Source: JAGTVG01 sp964389805
GTDB lineage: Bacteria; Bacteroidota; Bacteroidia; Cytophagales; Cyclobacteriaceae
NCBI GenBank assembly: GCA_964389805.1
Contig: CAYMFU010000186.1
Coordinates: 1-12,046 of the forward strand
Direction: 5' to 3'
DNA: 12,046 bases
Position numbers and translations under genes: made by a program. Positions 1 to 7,911 of the stretch are shown in pieces (position 1 is the stretch's first letter; every line of letters starts with the position of its first letter). The notes beneath the pieces were generated by a model. It saw only the letters and a list, made by a program, of their open reading frames with translations, had not been told where the DNA came from and did not search any database.

Positions 1-955
1 TTCTCACCGCATTAAATCCAATGGGGATCTCTTCCGCTAATGGGATATCCGCAATTTGTTCAACAAGAGCACCTTCAGGATCCCATATTTCAACCACAAG
101 CGGAAACCGATAATAGGGTACTAGATAGGAAAATGGTTCATGAATTTTCTGTACAAGAATATAGTTTCCATCAGGGGATGGGGAAATCGAATACATAATC
201 CCTTTATCTCCTATTCTCATATTATTTCCACCCAGATCAGAAAGAACAAGCTGAGAGCTGGTATAATACTTAAACAAGTCTTCATCATATTTATTCTGCA
301 GAAGATCCTGGTAGGTTCTGGAAGGGGCCTTCAGTCCACTGGTTTCCTGTACAATCGGGCCTGTAGGTGTCCTGCTTTTGTCCGGGGGCATTCTTCTTGA
401 AACATCGATGGTCTTGTAAACTACTCGATAACTATCAGAGAACCATTGAAAAGGATTTCCTCCAATTGCATCATTAATATTATTTTCAGATATGGTTATC
501 AGTGATTTTTTCTCCAGTTCATATACGTATAAAGAAATCCCGAGCTCGCCAATAGTAGTGAAAGCAAACTTTCTACTATCCGGCGACCATTGCATATTGT
601 CAATTTTAATATCATCCTTGAGCTCATCTAACTTAAACTCTAATTGTTCACTGGTACTGCGGAACGTAATTCCGGTATAATGTCTTGATCGACTTGGTCC
701 GTTATTTTTCGGATTTATTCTTAACCCTCCGATTCTCAATTCCGGTTGTGATAATTCAGCTATTGAAGGCATTTCCGGTCTTTCCAGAACAGCAAGCCAA
801 AACCCATCAGGGCTTACCATAACATAAGGAGTGGCCGGTGCCATAACTAAGCTCTTGATAGGCTCAGGCGGCTGTTGATAATATATATCCAACTGTGCTT
901 TTACCTGGTTAAAAAATAGAAAACATAAAAAGATGCAAAAGGTGATTCGTTTCAT
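1..955 (-). CDS. Secreted S9-family serine peptidase, glutamyl-endopeptidase-like (5' part only, cut by window edge)
   Basis: My translation of the minus strand from the ATG at 955 stays open to base 1, giving 318 residues with no stop, so the gene is cut by the window and its C-terminal part is missing. Residues 1-20 form a signal peptide: basic MKR, a hydrophobic core, and probable cleavage after VKA before QLD, so export is expected. The mature start resembles the beta-propeller half of prolyl-oligopeptidase-family proteins, closest in my memory to plant chloroplast glutamyl endopeptidase (CGEP) and its Bacteroidota relatives. Landmarks are GGLRINPKNN (76-85), SRSRHYTGI (88-96), a WSPDSRKFAF propeller blade (123-132), the segment PTGPIVQE (197-204) followed by RTYQDLL (213-219), YDEDLFKYY (223-231), and SPSPDGNYILVQ (258-269). 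The catalytic Ser-Asp-His lie in the absent alpha/beta-hydrolase domain, so activity cannot be judged here. The gene is divergent from the small secreted-protein gene at 1226. The family call is firm; the Glu-specificity is inference from similarity. Confidence 0.85.
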   Translation of the reverse strand, partial: MKRITFCIFLCFLFFNQVKAQLDIYYQQPPEPIKSLVMAPATPYVMVSPDGFWLAVLERPEMPSIAELSQPELRIGGLRINPKNNGPSRSRHYTGITFRSTSEQLEFKLDELKDDIKIDNMQWSPDSRKFAFTTIGELGISLYVYELEKKSLITISENNINDAIGGNPFQWFSDSYRVVYKTIDVSRRMPPDKSRTPTGPIVQETSGLKAPSRTYQDLLQNKYDEDLFKYYTSSQLVLSDLGGNNMRIGDKGIMYSISPSPDGNYILVQKIHEPFSYLVPYYRFPLVVEIWDPEGALVEQIADIPLAEEIPIGFNAVR

Positions 956-1114
956 AATCCTTTGGACATTTAGTACTAAAAAAATCTATATATCAGCATT
1001 GGCTGGACTAAAATTAATCTTTTCTGATAAAAATTCTTAAAATACAGCACTTTTTGTCCACCATTTTGGGTGAGGGTAAAATGTACGGTTATACAAAAGT
1101 GTCCGATTAATATC

Positions 1115-1128
1115 GTTCACTAGTGAAC
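1115..1128. promoter_or_regulatory. Perfect 14-bp palindrome between divergent genes, possible operator
   Basis: GTTCACTAGTGAAC is its own reverse complement over all 14 bases and the symmetry stops at the flanking C/A pair. It lies 97 bases before the start of the small secreted-protein gene and about 160 bases before the start of the S9 peptidase gene, in the only long divergent intergenic space of this part of the window. The position and symmetry suit a dimeric regulator's binding site. I do not recognise the site as belonging to a named regulator, and a single copy can arise by chance. The rest of 956-1225 is AT-rich, and I see no convincing promoter box pair or RNA gene in it. Confidence 0.3.
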
Positions 1129-1225
1129 ATAAATTAGAACTGCTATTTTTATAAGTGCCTATGAGACAAATAAATACGAAAACTGGCATAGAATTCGTCC
1201 CTTTATACCCATATCTAAAGATAAT

Positions 1226-1666
1226 ATGTTAAAGTTTCGAGTTTTTACCACATTTATCGTTATTGCACTTTTCAGCACTACTTTTGTATTTGCTGATGGC
1301 AACGATTCCAGGGCAGAAGAACTCATTGACAAGCACCAGACAAAAATTTCAAAAGCCAAAGTAAAAGATTGGAAAACCTATGCTGAATGCGCCAGTGATC
1401 TGGTCTCCATGCGTATAAGTAATGACGAGATCTTATCATGGATCAATAAATCAATTGAGATAAAAGAAACCGTTTTCAACAGAACAGTTAAAGGAGATTT
1501 CCTTGTACTCACCGGCGAATACGTAAATGCAAAAAAAGAATATATCAAAGCAATCAGTTTAGCACAAAAATCTGATGATAAGAAGATAATTCCAGATCTA
1601 CAATGGAAGATCCTCATCGCCATGGGAGTGGAAAATTATCACAACTTCCATGCAAATCAAAAGTGA
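1226..1666 (+). CDS. Small secreted protein with a TPR-like helix pair, function unknown
   Basis: This 146-residue protein starts at the first ATG, with no Shine-Dalgarno sequence before it. Residues 1-23 are a signal peptide (MLKFR, then a hydrophobic core) with likely cleavage after FVFA, so the mature protein should be about 123 residues in the periplasm or outside the cell. The rest is predicted helical. Residues 92-113 read like one tetratricopeptide (TPR) unit: LTGEYVNAKKEYIKAISLA keeps the small, aromatic and Ala positions of the repeat. The preceding WKTYAECA and ILSWINKSIEI segments could form another helix pair. It resembles the helical C-terminal tails of some Bacteroidota secreted proteins, but I cannot name a family. 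No enzyme motif is visible. It is a single-gene unit, divergent from the S9 peptidase and ending 26 bases before a strong terminator. An alternative reading on the opposite strand is not supported, because only this frame gives an N-terminal signal and a regular helix pattern. Confidence 0.7.
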   Translation: MLKFRVFTTFIVIALFSTTFVFADGNDSRAEELIDKHQTKISKAKVKDWKTYAECASDLVSMRISNDEILSWINKSIEIKETVFNRTVKGDFLVLTGEYVNAKKEYIKAISLAQKSDDKKIIPDLQWKILIAMGVENYHNFHANQK

Positions 1667-1692
1667 CACCACACTCAATAGTAATATATCTC

Positions 1693-1728
1693 AAACGCCC
1701 CGGGTTTATATGGCCTGGGGCGTTTTTT
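1693..1728 (+). terminator. Rho-independent terminator, possibly bidirectional
   Basis: A 12-bp stem pairs AAACGCCCCGGG (1693-1704) with CCTGGGGCGTTT (1714-1725), all Watson-Crick except one G-U pair, around a 9-base loop. On the plus strand it is followed by a run of T (1723-1728), the classic form, so it should end the small secreted-protein transcript. The M16 gene ends at 1733 on the other strand, so the same hairpin could also end the glp/M16 transcript. In that direction only TTTGA follows, which makes it a weaker terminator. Confidence 0.88.
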
Positions 1729-1732
1729 ATTA

Positions 1733-4708
1733 TTACATATCCACATTCAGTTCTACAATTTCTTCGTAGCCAAATATCTCACTCAGGGTTAGCTCCTGCA
1801 CCGTACCGTATTTCTCCAGGTCTTTAAGATTGATGTTATCCCTGGAACCAATTAGTATAGTGACAAATGGTTTGTCTTTCACATACTTTTCATGAAACGC
1901 TTTCAGATCCTGAAAGTCCATATCTTTTACCCTTTCGTAAACGTCTTTTCTCAGGTCATAATCAAGTCCCAGGTCTTTTGCACGTTCATAACTGCGCAGT
2001 ACAGAATACTTGGTGATCCTTTCACTTTCAATCTGACTTAAAATGGCCTCCTTAGATATATTAAAAGCTGTTTCAGATTCAGGTAGATTATTCAACAAAT
2101 TAAGCATGGAACTCATAGCCTCTGGTTGCTTATCAGCCTGGGTTCCTACATAGGTAAACAGGTAATTTGATTTATCCTTTTTAGGCCCCAGGGAGTATCG
2201 GGCGTAGGCAGAATATGCCAAACCCTGCGCTTCCCTGATTTCCTGAAAAACCACTGAGTTCATACTGCCCCCGAAATACTCATTAAAGATCCGGACTTCC
2301 GGAACAATGGCCGGATCATATTGGATGCTTTTTGACAACATCATGAACTCTGTTTGCACCATATCGTAATTGGTCCAGAAAACTTCAGGCTGGGCATAAT
2401 CCTTTTCTGCAAATACAACCAAAGCAGGCAGAGGTTTCAATTGTTCAGGTAATATACAGTGTTCATTTAATACAGACATCAACTCATCAGATCCTTTTGG
2501 TCCGTAATAAAGAATCCTGTGTTCCATTGAAGTGATTCCTTTGATTATCTCAACCAGCTCTTCGGCCTCCAGGCTTTTTAATTCCTCATTTGATAACACA
2601 TTTGTAAAGGAAGAATTCTCGCCAAATTTCGCATAACTGTAGAGTCCCCCCATTAAAATATTCCCCTTATTCTTCATATTATCGCTCCGCGATTTCAATA
2701 ATCGACCGACCAGCATATCGAGTGCTCCCTGATCCGGTTCTGGATTAATTAAAAGCCTTTCGAAAAGATCCATAGCTTTACCCATGTTTTCATCCAATCC
2801 GCTCAGGGTAACGGAAGTTCTTTCGGATGAGGTATTTACCGAAAAACTACATCCAAGTTTATAAAGTTCCTTTTTAAAATCCTCTGCAGGCAACTCAGGC
2901 GTACCTAGATATTCAAGGTACTGAATTGCAACGCCTAATTTGGGATCATTATTATTTCCCAGATCAAGTAAATAATTGAGGTTGAACAATTCATTTTCAG
3001 TATTTACCTTTGACAGAACTTCAATATTCAACTTCATATTTCCTTTATCGATATCTGTACTGTAATCCACAAATACCGGGGATAATTTAGGTGCCTTAAC
3101 CAATTCAATATCCTTATAGAATTCACTTTTGTTATTACGGTTGACATCCACCTTGGTAATCTGAGGTTTCAGTATCCTAACCTTATTTGGATCCTCCCCA
3201 TTTCGCTTGTATACTACAGCATAGTTATCTTTATATGTTCGGTTTGCAAACTCAACAATCTCTTCCTTGGTAATATTCTCCATCTGATTCAGCTCGCTTA
3301 CGAAATCGCTCCAGTTCATATCATTCGTAAAGGCAGAAACCATTTGATTACTTCGTGCAGCATTACTCTCCAACTGACGCATCTCATTCTGTTTAAAGTC
3401 AGCTATGACTGCATCGATCAGCCATTCCTCAAATTCTCCTTTCTTCAGTAAATCGACCTGTTCCAATATAAGGTCCTTCACTTCTTCCAGACTTTGTTCA
3501 TTCTTTGGCCTTCCGGAGAAAAGATGAATTGAATACTCCTTCATTGGCAAAGGCTGACAACCTGCGCTGAGAACAAGTTGTTTTTGAGCGAGGTTAAGAT
3601 CAATAAGTCCCGCTTCTGAATTATTCAGTATCATATCGGCTAGTTGCATCAATAAATAATCTCTTGAATTTCTGCCATCCATTCTGAATCCCATGAATAA
3701 TAATTCAGCCTGTGGGCCATAAACTTCTTTCACTATCGGTTCGGAGATCGGTGGTTCCGGGTCAAATTGAATGGGCTCTACTGGTGCTTCTACCCATTCA
3801 CCCAGATATTTGTCAACAAGTTTAATGGTTTCTGTGTAATCCAGGTCACCGCTCATACAAACCGCCATATTGTTCGGGACGTAGTATTTATAGAAATATT
3901 TCTTAATTTCAGTAATGGATGGATTCTTCAGATGTTCTATTGTACCTATGCCAGTTTGAGTCCCGTACGGATGGTTTTCAAACATGCTGTTCATCAAAGT
4001 CTCGTATGTTTTGTAAAAATCATTATCAAGGGAACGGTTCTTTTCTTCATAGACTGTTTCAAGCTCGGTATGAAATAGCCTGTTTACTATCTCTGTAAAA
4101 CGTTCCCGCTCAATCATCAGATAGCGTTCAATTTCATTGGCTGGAATATTTGTCATATACACCGTCCTGTCTTCAGCAGTATATGCATTCACCCCTTCAC
4201 CCCCGATCATGGCAAACATTTTATCCACTTCATTTGGGATAGCAAAGGCAGAAGCCTGCTGGGACACTTCGTCTATCAGGGCATAATATTCCGTTCTCTC
4301 CTCCTGGTCATTTAAGGTGGCATAGTGATTGAACATTTGCTCAATACTGTCAATATATATTTTCTCTTCGTCCCAGTCTATAGTTCCAAATTTACTGGTC
4401 CCTTTGAACACCATGTGTTCAAGGTAATGAGCCAATCCCGTATTGTCTGCGGGATCAAATTTACTGCCCGCTTTTACCGGTATTAATACCTGAATTCTTG
4501 GTTCATCGGTATACCTTGACAAATAGACTTTCAGGCCATTTTCAAGGGTATAAATACGGGTATTGGTTGGATCATTGGTAGCATATTCGTAATCAAAACC
4601 GTCTTCCGATCCAGATCTGGTTTCAAATGTTTTTTCTCCTGTACCGGTACATCCATAAATTCCCAGCAAGGCAACAACTAAAGCAAAGAAAAAGAAATTA
4701 CGTTTCAT
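1733..4708 (-). CDS. M16-family zinc metallopeptidase (pitrilysin/insulinase type), lipoprotein
   Basis: The 991-residue protein starts with a lipoprotein signal: MKRN, a hydrophobic run, and IYGC with the lipid-bearing cysteine at 20, so it should be anchored on a periplasm-facing membrane. The N-terminal half is an active M16 domain. The inverted zinc motif HYLEH is at 94-98 (His94, catalytic Glu97, His98). The third zinc ligand is probably Glu222, preceded by conserved Glu215 with the usual seven-residue spacing. The second half repeats the fold without zinc: the equivalent place reads QYLEY (596-600), both histidines being replaced. It keeps the C-domain signature IREAQGLAYSAY (about 824-835), whose Arg and Tyr contact substrate. 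A length near 1000 residues is normal for the two-domain, pitrilysin/PqqL-like branch, which degrades peptides inside a closed chamber. It starts 37 bases after glpD with no intervening promoter that I can see, so it is probably cotranscribed with the glp genes. Its substrate is unknown. Confidence 0.94.
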   Translation of the reverse strand: MKRNFFFFALVVALLGIYGCTGTGEKTFETRSGSEDGFDYEYATNDPTNTRIYTLENGLKVYLSRYTDEPRIQVLIPVKAGSKFDPADNTGLAHYLEHMVFKGTSKFGTIDWDEEKIYIDSIEQMFNHYATLNDQEERTEYYALIDEVSQQASAFAIPNEVDKMFAMIGGEGVNAYTAEDRTVYMTNIPANEIERYLMIERERFTEIVNRLFHTELETVYEEKNRSLDNDFYKTYETLMNSMFENHPYGTQTGIGTIEHLKNPSITEIKKYFYKYYVPNNMAVCMSGDLDYTETIKLVDKYLGEWVEAPVEPIQFDPEPPISEPIVKEVYGPQAELLFMGFRMDGRNSRDYLLMQLADMILNNSEAGLIDLNLAQKQLVLSAGCQPLPMKEYSIHLFSGRPKNEQSLEEVKDLILEQVDLLKKGEFEEWLIDAVIADFKQNEMRQLESNAARSNQMVSAFTNDMNWSDFVSELNQMENITKEEIVEFANRTYKDNYAVVYKRNGEDPNKVRILKPQITKVDVNRNNKSEFYKDIELVKAPKLSPVFVDYSTDIDKGNMKLNIEVLSKVNTENELFNLNYLLDLGNNNDPKLGVAIQYLEYLGTPELPAEDFKKELYKLGCSFSVNTSSERTSVTLSGLDENMGKAMDLFERLLINPEPDQGALDMLVGRLLKSRSDNMKNKGNILMGGLYSYAKFGENSSFTNVLSNEELKSLEAEELVEIIKGITSMEHRILYYGPKGSDELMSVLNEHCILPEQLKPLPALVVFAEKDYAQPEVFWTNYDMVQTEFMMLSKSIQYDPAIVPEVRIFNEYFGGSMNSVVFQEIREAQGLAYSAYARYSLGPKKDKSNYLFTYVGTQADKQPEAMSSMLNLLNNLPESETAFNISKEAILSQIESERITKYSVLRSYERAKDLGLDYDLRKDVYERVKDMDFQDLKAFHEKYVKDKPFVTILIGSRDNINLKDLEKYGTVQELTLSEIFGYEEIVELNVDM

Positions 4709-4745
4709 TCTTATATGATTTATATTTTACTAAATTTTATCATGT

Positions 4746-6395
4746 TCAATTAAATATCCTGCTTCTATCCATAGCTTCTGTTAACACACCATCCTGATCC
4801 GTAACCTGCCCATCTGTCCATCCAAATTTTTCTTTAAAGGTAGTTAATATTTCTTTTTTATACTTTTCCACTGTGCTCATCCAGAAATATAATCTTCCTG
4901 TTCGCCTTTCCAAAAAATCAAGCGGTTCACACACCATTTCTGTATTTAAACAAAAAGATAGTTCCGATCTCAAGAGTCTCAATTCAGGATCCGTTTCAGT
5001 AAAATGATCCAAAGACTTAAGAATCGTATCTGTTTGTTTTCCATAATTATGGACAAGGTAGGAAGCATACTTATCTGGTATCTTATATTCTGCCAAGGCA
5101 CCGGATATCTCTCTTAGATAAATCGAAACTTCCCGGGAGCTTTTAAAATCATTCCCGTTCAGGGGGATTTTCAACGTTCGGCACTTTGCATATTCTTTCC
5201 CTTCTTTTTTTGATATCTCCTTTGCTATCTTATCAACAACCTTTTTAGCCATCTTACGATATCCTGTCAGCTTGCCTCCAGCCAAAGAAACAAGACCCGT
5301 TGAAGAAATAAAAATCTCATCTTTCCTCGATATTTCGGAAGCCGATTTTCCCACTTCATAGATCAAGGGCCTCAAACCTGACCAACTCGATTCAATATCT
5401 TTTAAGCTTAGATTCACATTGGGGAACATTTCATTAACTGCATTAATCAGGTATGATGCATCCTGCTTATCAACTTCCAAGACTTCCTTGTCTCCTTTAT
5501 AGGGAGTATCAGTCGTTCCAATATACGTAATCTGGTCACGTGGTATTAAAAAGATCATGCGGCCATCCTGTATTTCAAAATACATTGAATAATGTACAGG
5601 CAATTTCTCTTTAGGAACCACCAGATGCACTCCTTTTGTAAGGTAGAGCTGTTTGCCTTTTTTAGATTTATTTAAAGCCCGGATCTCATCCACCCATGGG
5701 CCGGCTGCATTTATGATGTGGGTTCCATTTACAGTAATGGAACGTTTCGAAAATACATCAAAACATTCAATCCCGGAAACTCTTCCATTATCATATTTAA
5801 AATCTCTGGCCTCCAGGTAATTTATGCATGTAGCACCATGATGGTGAGCTGTTTTAAGGATCTCAATGGTTAATCGTGCATCATCCGTTCTATACTCGGC
5901 ATACAGACCGCTTCCTTTGACCTTTTCCGGTGGTAAAAGCGGTTCTTCTTTTAATGTTGACCTTTTCCCAAGCATCTTCCTTCTATCATCCCCTTTCACT
6001 CCTGCCAGGAAGTCATACAGTTTAAGGCCAATTGAGATGCTGAACATTCCCATAGTCCCTTTTTTCAGGACCGGAAGGAGCATTTTTTCGGGCAATACAA
6101 GGTGTGGTGCCAGTTTATGTACGATTCTCCGCTCTCTTCCCACATCGGCGACCATTTTTATATGAAACTGTTTCAGATACCTCAAGCCACCATGTATCAG
6201 TTTAGTAGATTTGCTGCTGGTTCCGGAAGCAAAATCCTTCTTTTCAACCAGCGCTGTTTTTATTCCCCTGGAGGCGGCATCGAGTGCGATACCGGCTCCG
6301 GTTATTCCCCCTCCAATTATAATGAGATCAAATTGTTCCTCCTGTAATTTCTTTATTAGTTCAGGACGTATAGAATATGAAAAATCGTTCACCAC
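4746..6395 (-). CDS. glpD: Aerobic glycerol-3-phosphate dehydrogenase (FAD-dependent)
   Basis: GlpD oxidises sn-glycerol 3-phosphate to dihydroxyacetone phosphate at the inner face of the cytoplasmic membrane and passes electrons to quinone. The 549 residues match the usual length. The FAD-binding Rossmann motif is GGGITGAG (28-35), followed by the family stretch ASGTSSKSTKLIHGGLRYL (56-74). Further landmarks are INAAGPWVDEI (228-238), YIGTTDTPYKGD (291-302), SSWSGLRPL (336-344) and the C-terminal FAD-contacting LAGGKLTGYRKMA (371-383). The helical C-terminal domain includes DFLERRTGRLYFW (493-505). Translation starts at GTG: two consecutive GTG codons occur (6395 and 6392), an in-frame stop lies 11 codons upstream, and there is no ATG between, so one of the two GTGs must be used. 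The gene lies 33 bases after glpK, in the same unit as glpF and glpK, and is followed by the M16 gene. No truncation is seen. Confidence 0.96.
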   Translation of the reverse strand: MVNDFSYSIRPELIKKLQEEQFDLIIIGGGITGAGIALDAASRGIKTALVEKKDFASGTSSKSTKLIHGGLRYLKQFHIKMVADVGRERRIVHKLAPHLVLPEKMLLPVLKKGTMGMFSISIGLKLYDFLAGVKGDDRRKMLGKRSTLKEEPLLPPEKVKGSGLYAEYRTDDARLTIEILKTAHHHGATCINYLEARDFKYDNGRVSGIECFDVFSKRSITVNGTHIINAAGPWVDEIRALNKSKKGKQLYLTKGVHLVVPKEKLPVHYSMYFEIQDGRMIFLIPRDQITYIGTTDTPYKGDKEVLEVDKQDASYLINAVNEMFPNVNLSLKDIESSWSGLRPLIYEVGKSASEISRKDEIFISSTGLVSLAGGKLTGYRKMAKKVVDKIAKEISKKEGKEYAKCRTLKIPLNGNDFKSSREVSIYLREISGALAEYKIPDKYASYLVHNYGKQTDTILKSLDHFTETDPELRLLRSELSFCLNTEMVCEPLDFLERRTGRLYFWMSTVEKYKKEILTTFKEKFGWTDGQVTDQDGVLTEAMDRSRIFN

Positions 6396-6428
6396 CGGAT
6401 TGTTTGTATCTAAACTAATAAAACTTTA

Positions 6429-7910
6429 TTAAGTTTTGCTCCAATTCATTGTGCGCTTTACTGCTTTTTGCCATCCTGTATAAAGAACATCTCTTTTTCC
6501 CTTTGCAATGCCTGGTTCAAAAACAGTGTTAATTTTCCTGTTATGGATAATATCCTCCTTTTTCCAAAGCCCCACAAATATACCTGCCATATAAGCAGAG
6601 CCCTGAGCGGTTGATTCAATGATTTCAGGTCTTTCCACATCAACGCCGAGTATATCAGACTGAAACTGCATCAAAAGATCGTTTGCTGCAGCTCCACCGT
6701 CAACTTTCAAAGTTTTTAAAACAATTTCAGAGTCTTTTTCCATGGCCTCCAGGACATCTCTTGACTGATACGCCAATGATTGTAATGTGGCTTTAATGAT
6801 ATGATTTTTCCCGGTATCACGAGTCAAGCCAAAAATTGCACCCCGGGCATACATATCCCAATATGGAGCGCCCAGTCCAGCAAAAGCCGGGACCATGTAG
6901 ACATCGTCATGACCTGAGGCCTTGTTAGCGAAAAACTCAGTATCTGAGGCCTGATCAATCAATTTCATTCCATCCCGGAGCCATTGCACTGCTGCACCCG
7001 CAATGAAAATACTGCCTTCAAGTGCATATTCTACTTTCCCATCCAGTCCCCAGGCAATGGTAGTGACCAGGCCCGAGTTGGAGTAAAACAGTTGATCTCC
7101 GGTATTCATCAAAACGAAACAACCTGTCCCATATGTATTTTTTGCAGCTCCAGGTTCAAAACAGGCTTGTCCGAATAAAGCTGCCTGCTGATCCCCAAGT
7201 ACTCCTGCTATAGGAATTTTATGCCCATTCAATTCAAAATCACCAAAATGATAGGAGGAAGGGCACACATCGGGCAACATACTTTCAGGAATATTCAGAA
7301 AATCAAGCAATCTCTGATCCCATTTAAAGTCTTTAATATTATATAATAATGTTCTTGAAGCATTAGAGTAATCTGTAGCATGGACTACACCCTTAGTCAG
7401 CTTCCATATTAGCCATGTATCAACTGTTCCGAAGGCTAAGTCTCCTCTATCGGCCATTTCCCGGGCACCTTCAACATTTCTCAAGATCCAGGCAATTTTT
7501 GTCGCTGAAAAATATGAATCGATCACCAGGCCCGTATGCTCTTTTACATAAGACTCAAGATCGGCCTCTTTCATCTCCTCACAAATATCAGCAGTTCGCT
7601 TATCCTGCCATACTATCGCATTCATAATTGTTTCACCGGTCAACTTATTCCATACAACTGTCGTTTCCCTTTGATTGGTAATTCCAATACCTGCAATATC
7701 GACAGCCTGCACTTTATTTTTGCTGAGCAATGAATTTAGGACTTCATATTGACTACGCCATATTTCATCAGGATCATGCTCGACCCATCCGGAATGTGGG
7801 AAGATTTGCGTAAATTCCCTTTGCGTAATATCAATAATCTGACCTGTTTGGTTAAATAGAACGGCCCGGGAACTGGTCGTTCCCTGGTCAAGAGCAATAA
7901 TATATTTCAC
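6429..7910 (-). CDS. glpK: Glycerol kinase
   Basis: GlpK phosphorylates glycerol with ATP to sn-glycerol 3-phosphate, trapping glycerol that enters through GlpF. The 493 residues are full length for the FGGY kinase family. Visible motifs are the phosphate-binding ALDQGTTSSRAVLF (6-19), TNQRETTVVW (78-87), WQDKRT (101-106), the catalytic-base segment GDQQAALFGQ (239-248, Asp239), NTYGTGCF (258-265), GLGAPYWD (345-352) and the ATP-site segment LKVDGGAAAND (401-411). It starts at GTG, one base after the glpF stop (TAA-C-GTG). No other in-frame start exists in the codons just upstream, so translational coupling to glpF is likely. The loop that carries the HPr-phosphorylated histidine (YHFYG) in enterococcal enzymes is shortened and different here (219-230), so control by PTS phosphorylation is doubtful. 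Confidence 0.97.
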   Translation of the reverse strand: MKYIIALDQGTTSSRAVLFNQTGQIIDITQREFTQIFPHSGWVEHDPDEIWRSQYEVLNSLLSKNKVQAVDIAGIGITNQRETTVVWNKLTGETIMNAIVWQDKRTADICEEMKEADLESYVKEHTGLVIDSYFSATKIAWILRNVEGAREMADRGDLAFGTVDTWLIWKLTKGVVHATDYSNASRTLLYNIKDFKWDQRLLDFLNIPESMLPDVCPSSYHFGDFELNGHKIPIAGVLGDQQAALFGQACFEPGAAKNTYGTGCFVLMNTGDQLFYSNSGLVTTIAWGLDGKVEYALEGSIFIAGAAVQWLRDGMKLIDQASDTEFFANKASGHDDVYMVPAFAGLGAPYWDMYARGAIFGLTRDTGKNHIIKATLQSLAYQSRDVLEAMEKDSEIVLKTLKVDGGAAANDLLMQFQSDILGVDVERPEIIESTAQGSAYMAGIFVGLWKKEDIIHNRKINTVFEPGIAKGKRDVLYTGWQKAVKRTMNWSKT

Positions 7911-7911
7911 G

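Noticed and set aside
140..400. Plus-strand open frame of 86 codons
   Set aside because: It lies entirely opposite the S9 peptidase frame, which has a signal peptide and clear family motifs; this frame gives a composition unlike a protein and no motif.
1057..1072. CACC-ATTTTG-GGTG inverted repeat as a possible riboswitch or terminator stem
   Set aside because: Only four base pairs form and the flanks do not extend the stem; no T run follows.
5866..6432. Several overlapping plus-strand open frames opposite glpD
   Set aside because: They are mirror readings of the well-supported glpD N-terminal half and show no domain, start context or plausible composition.
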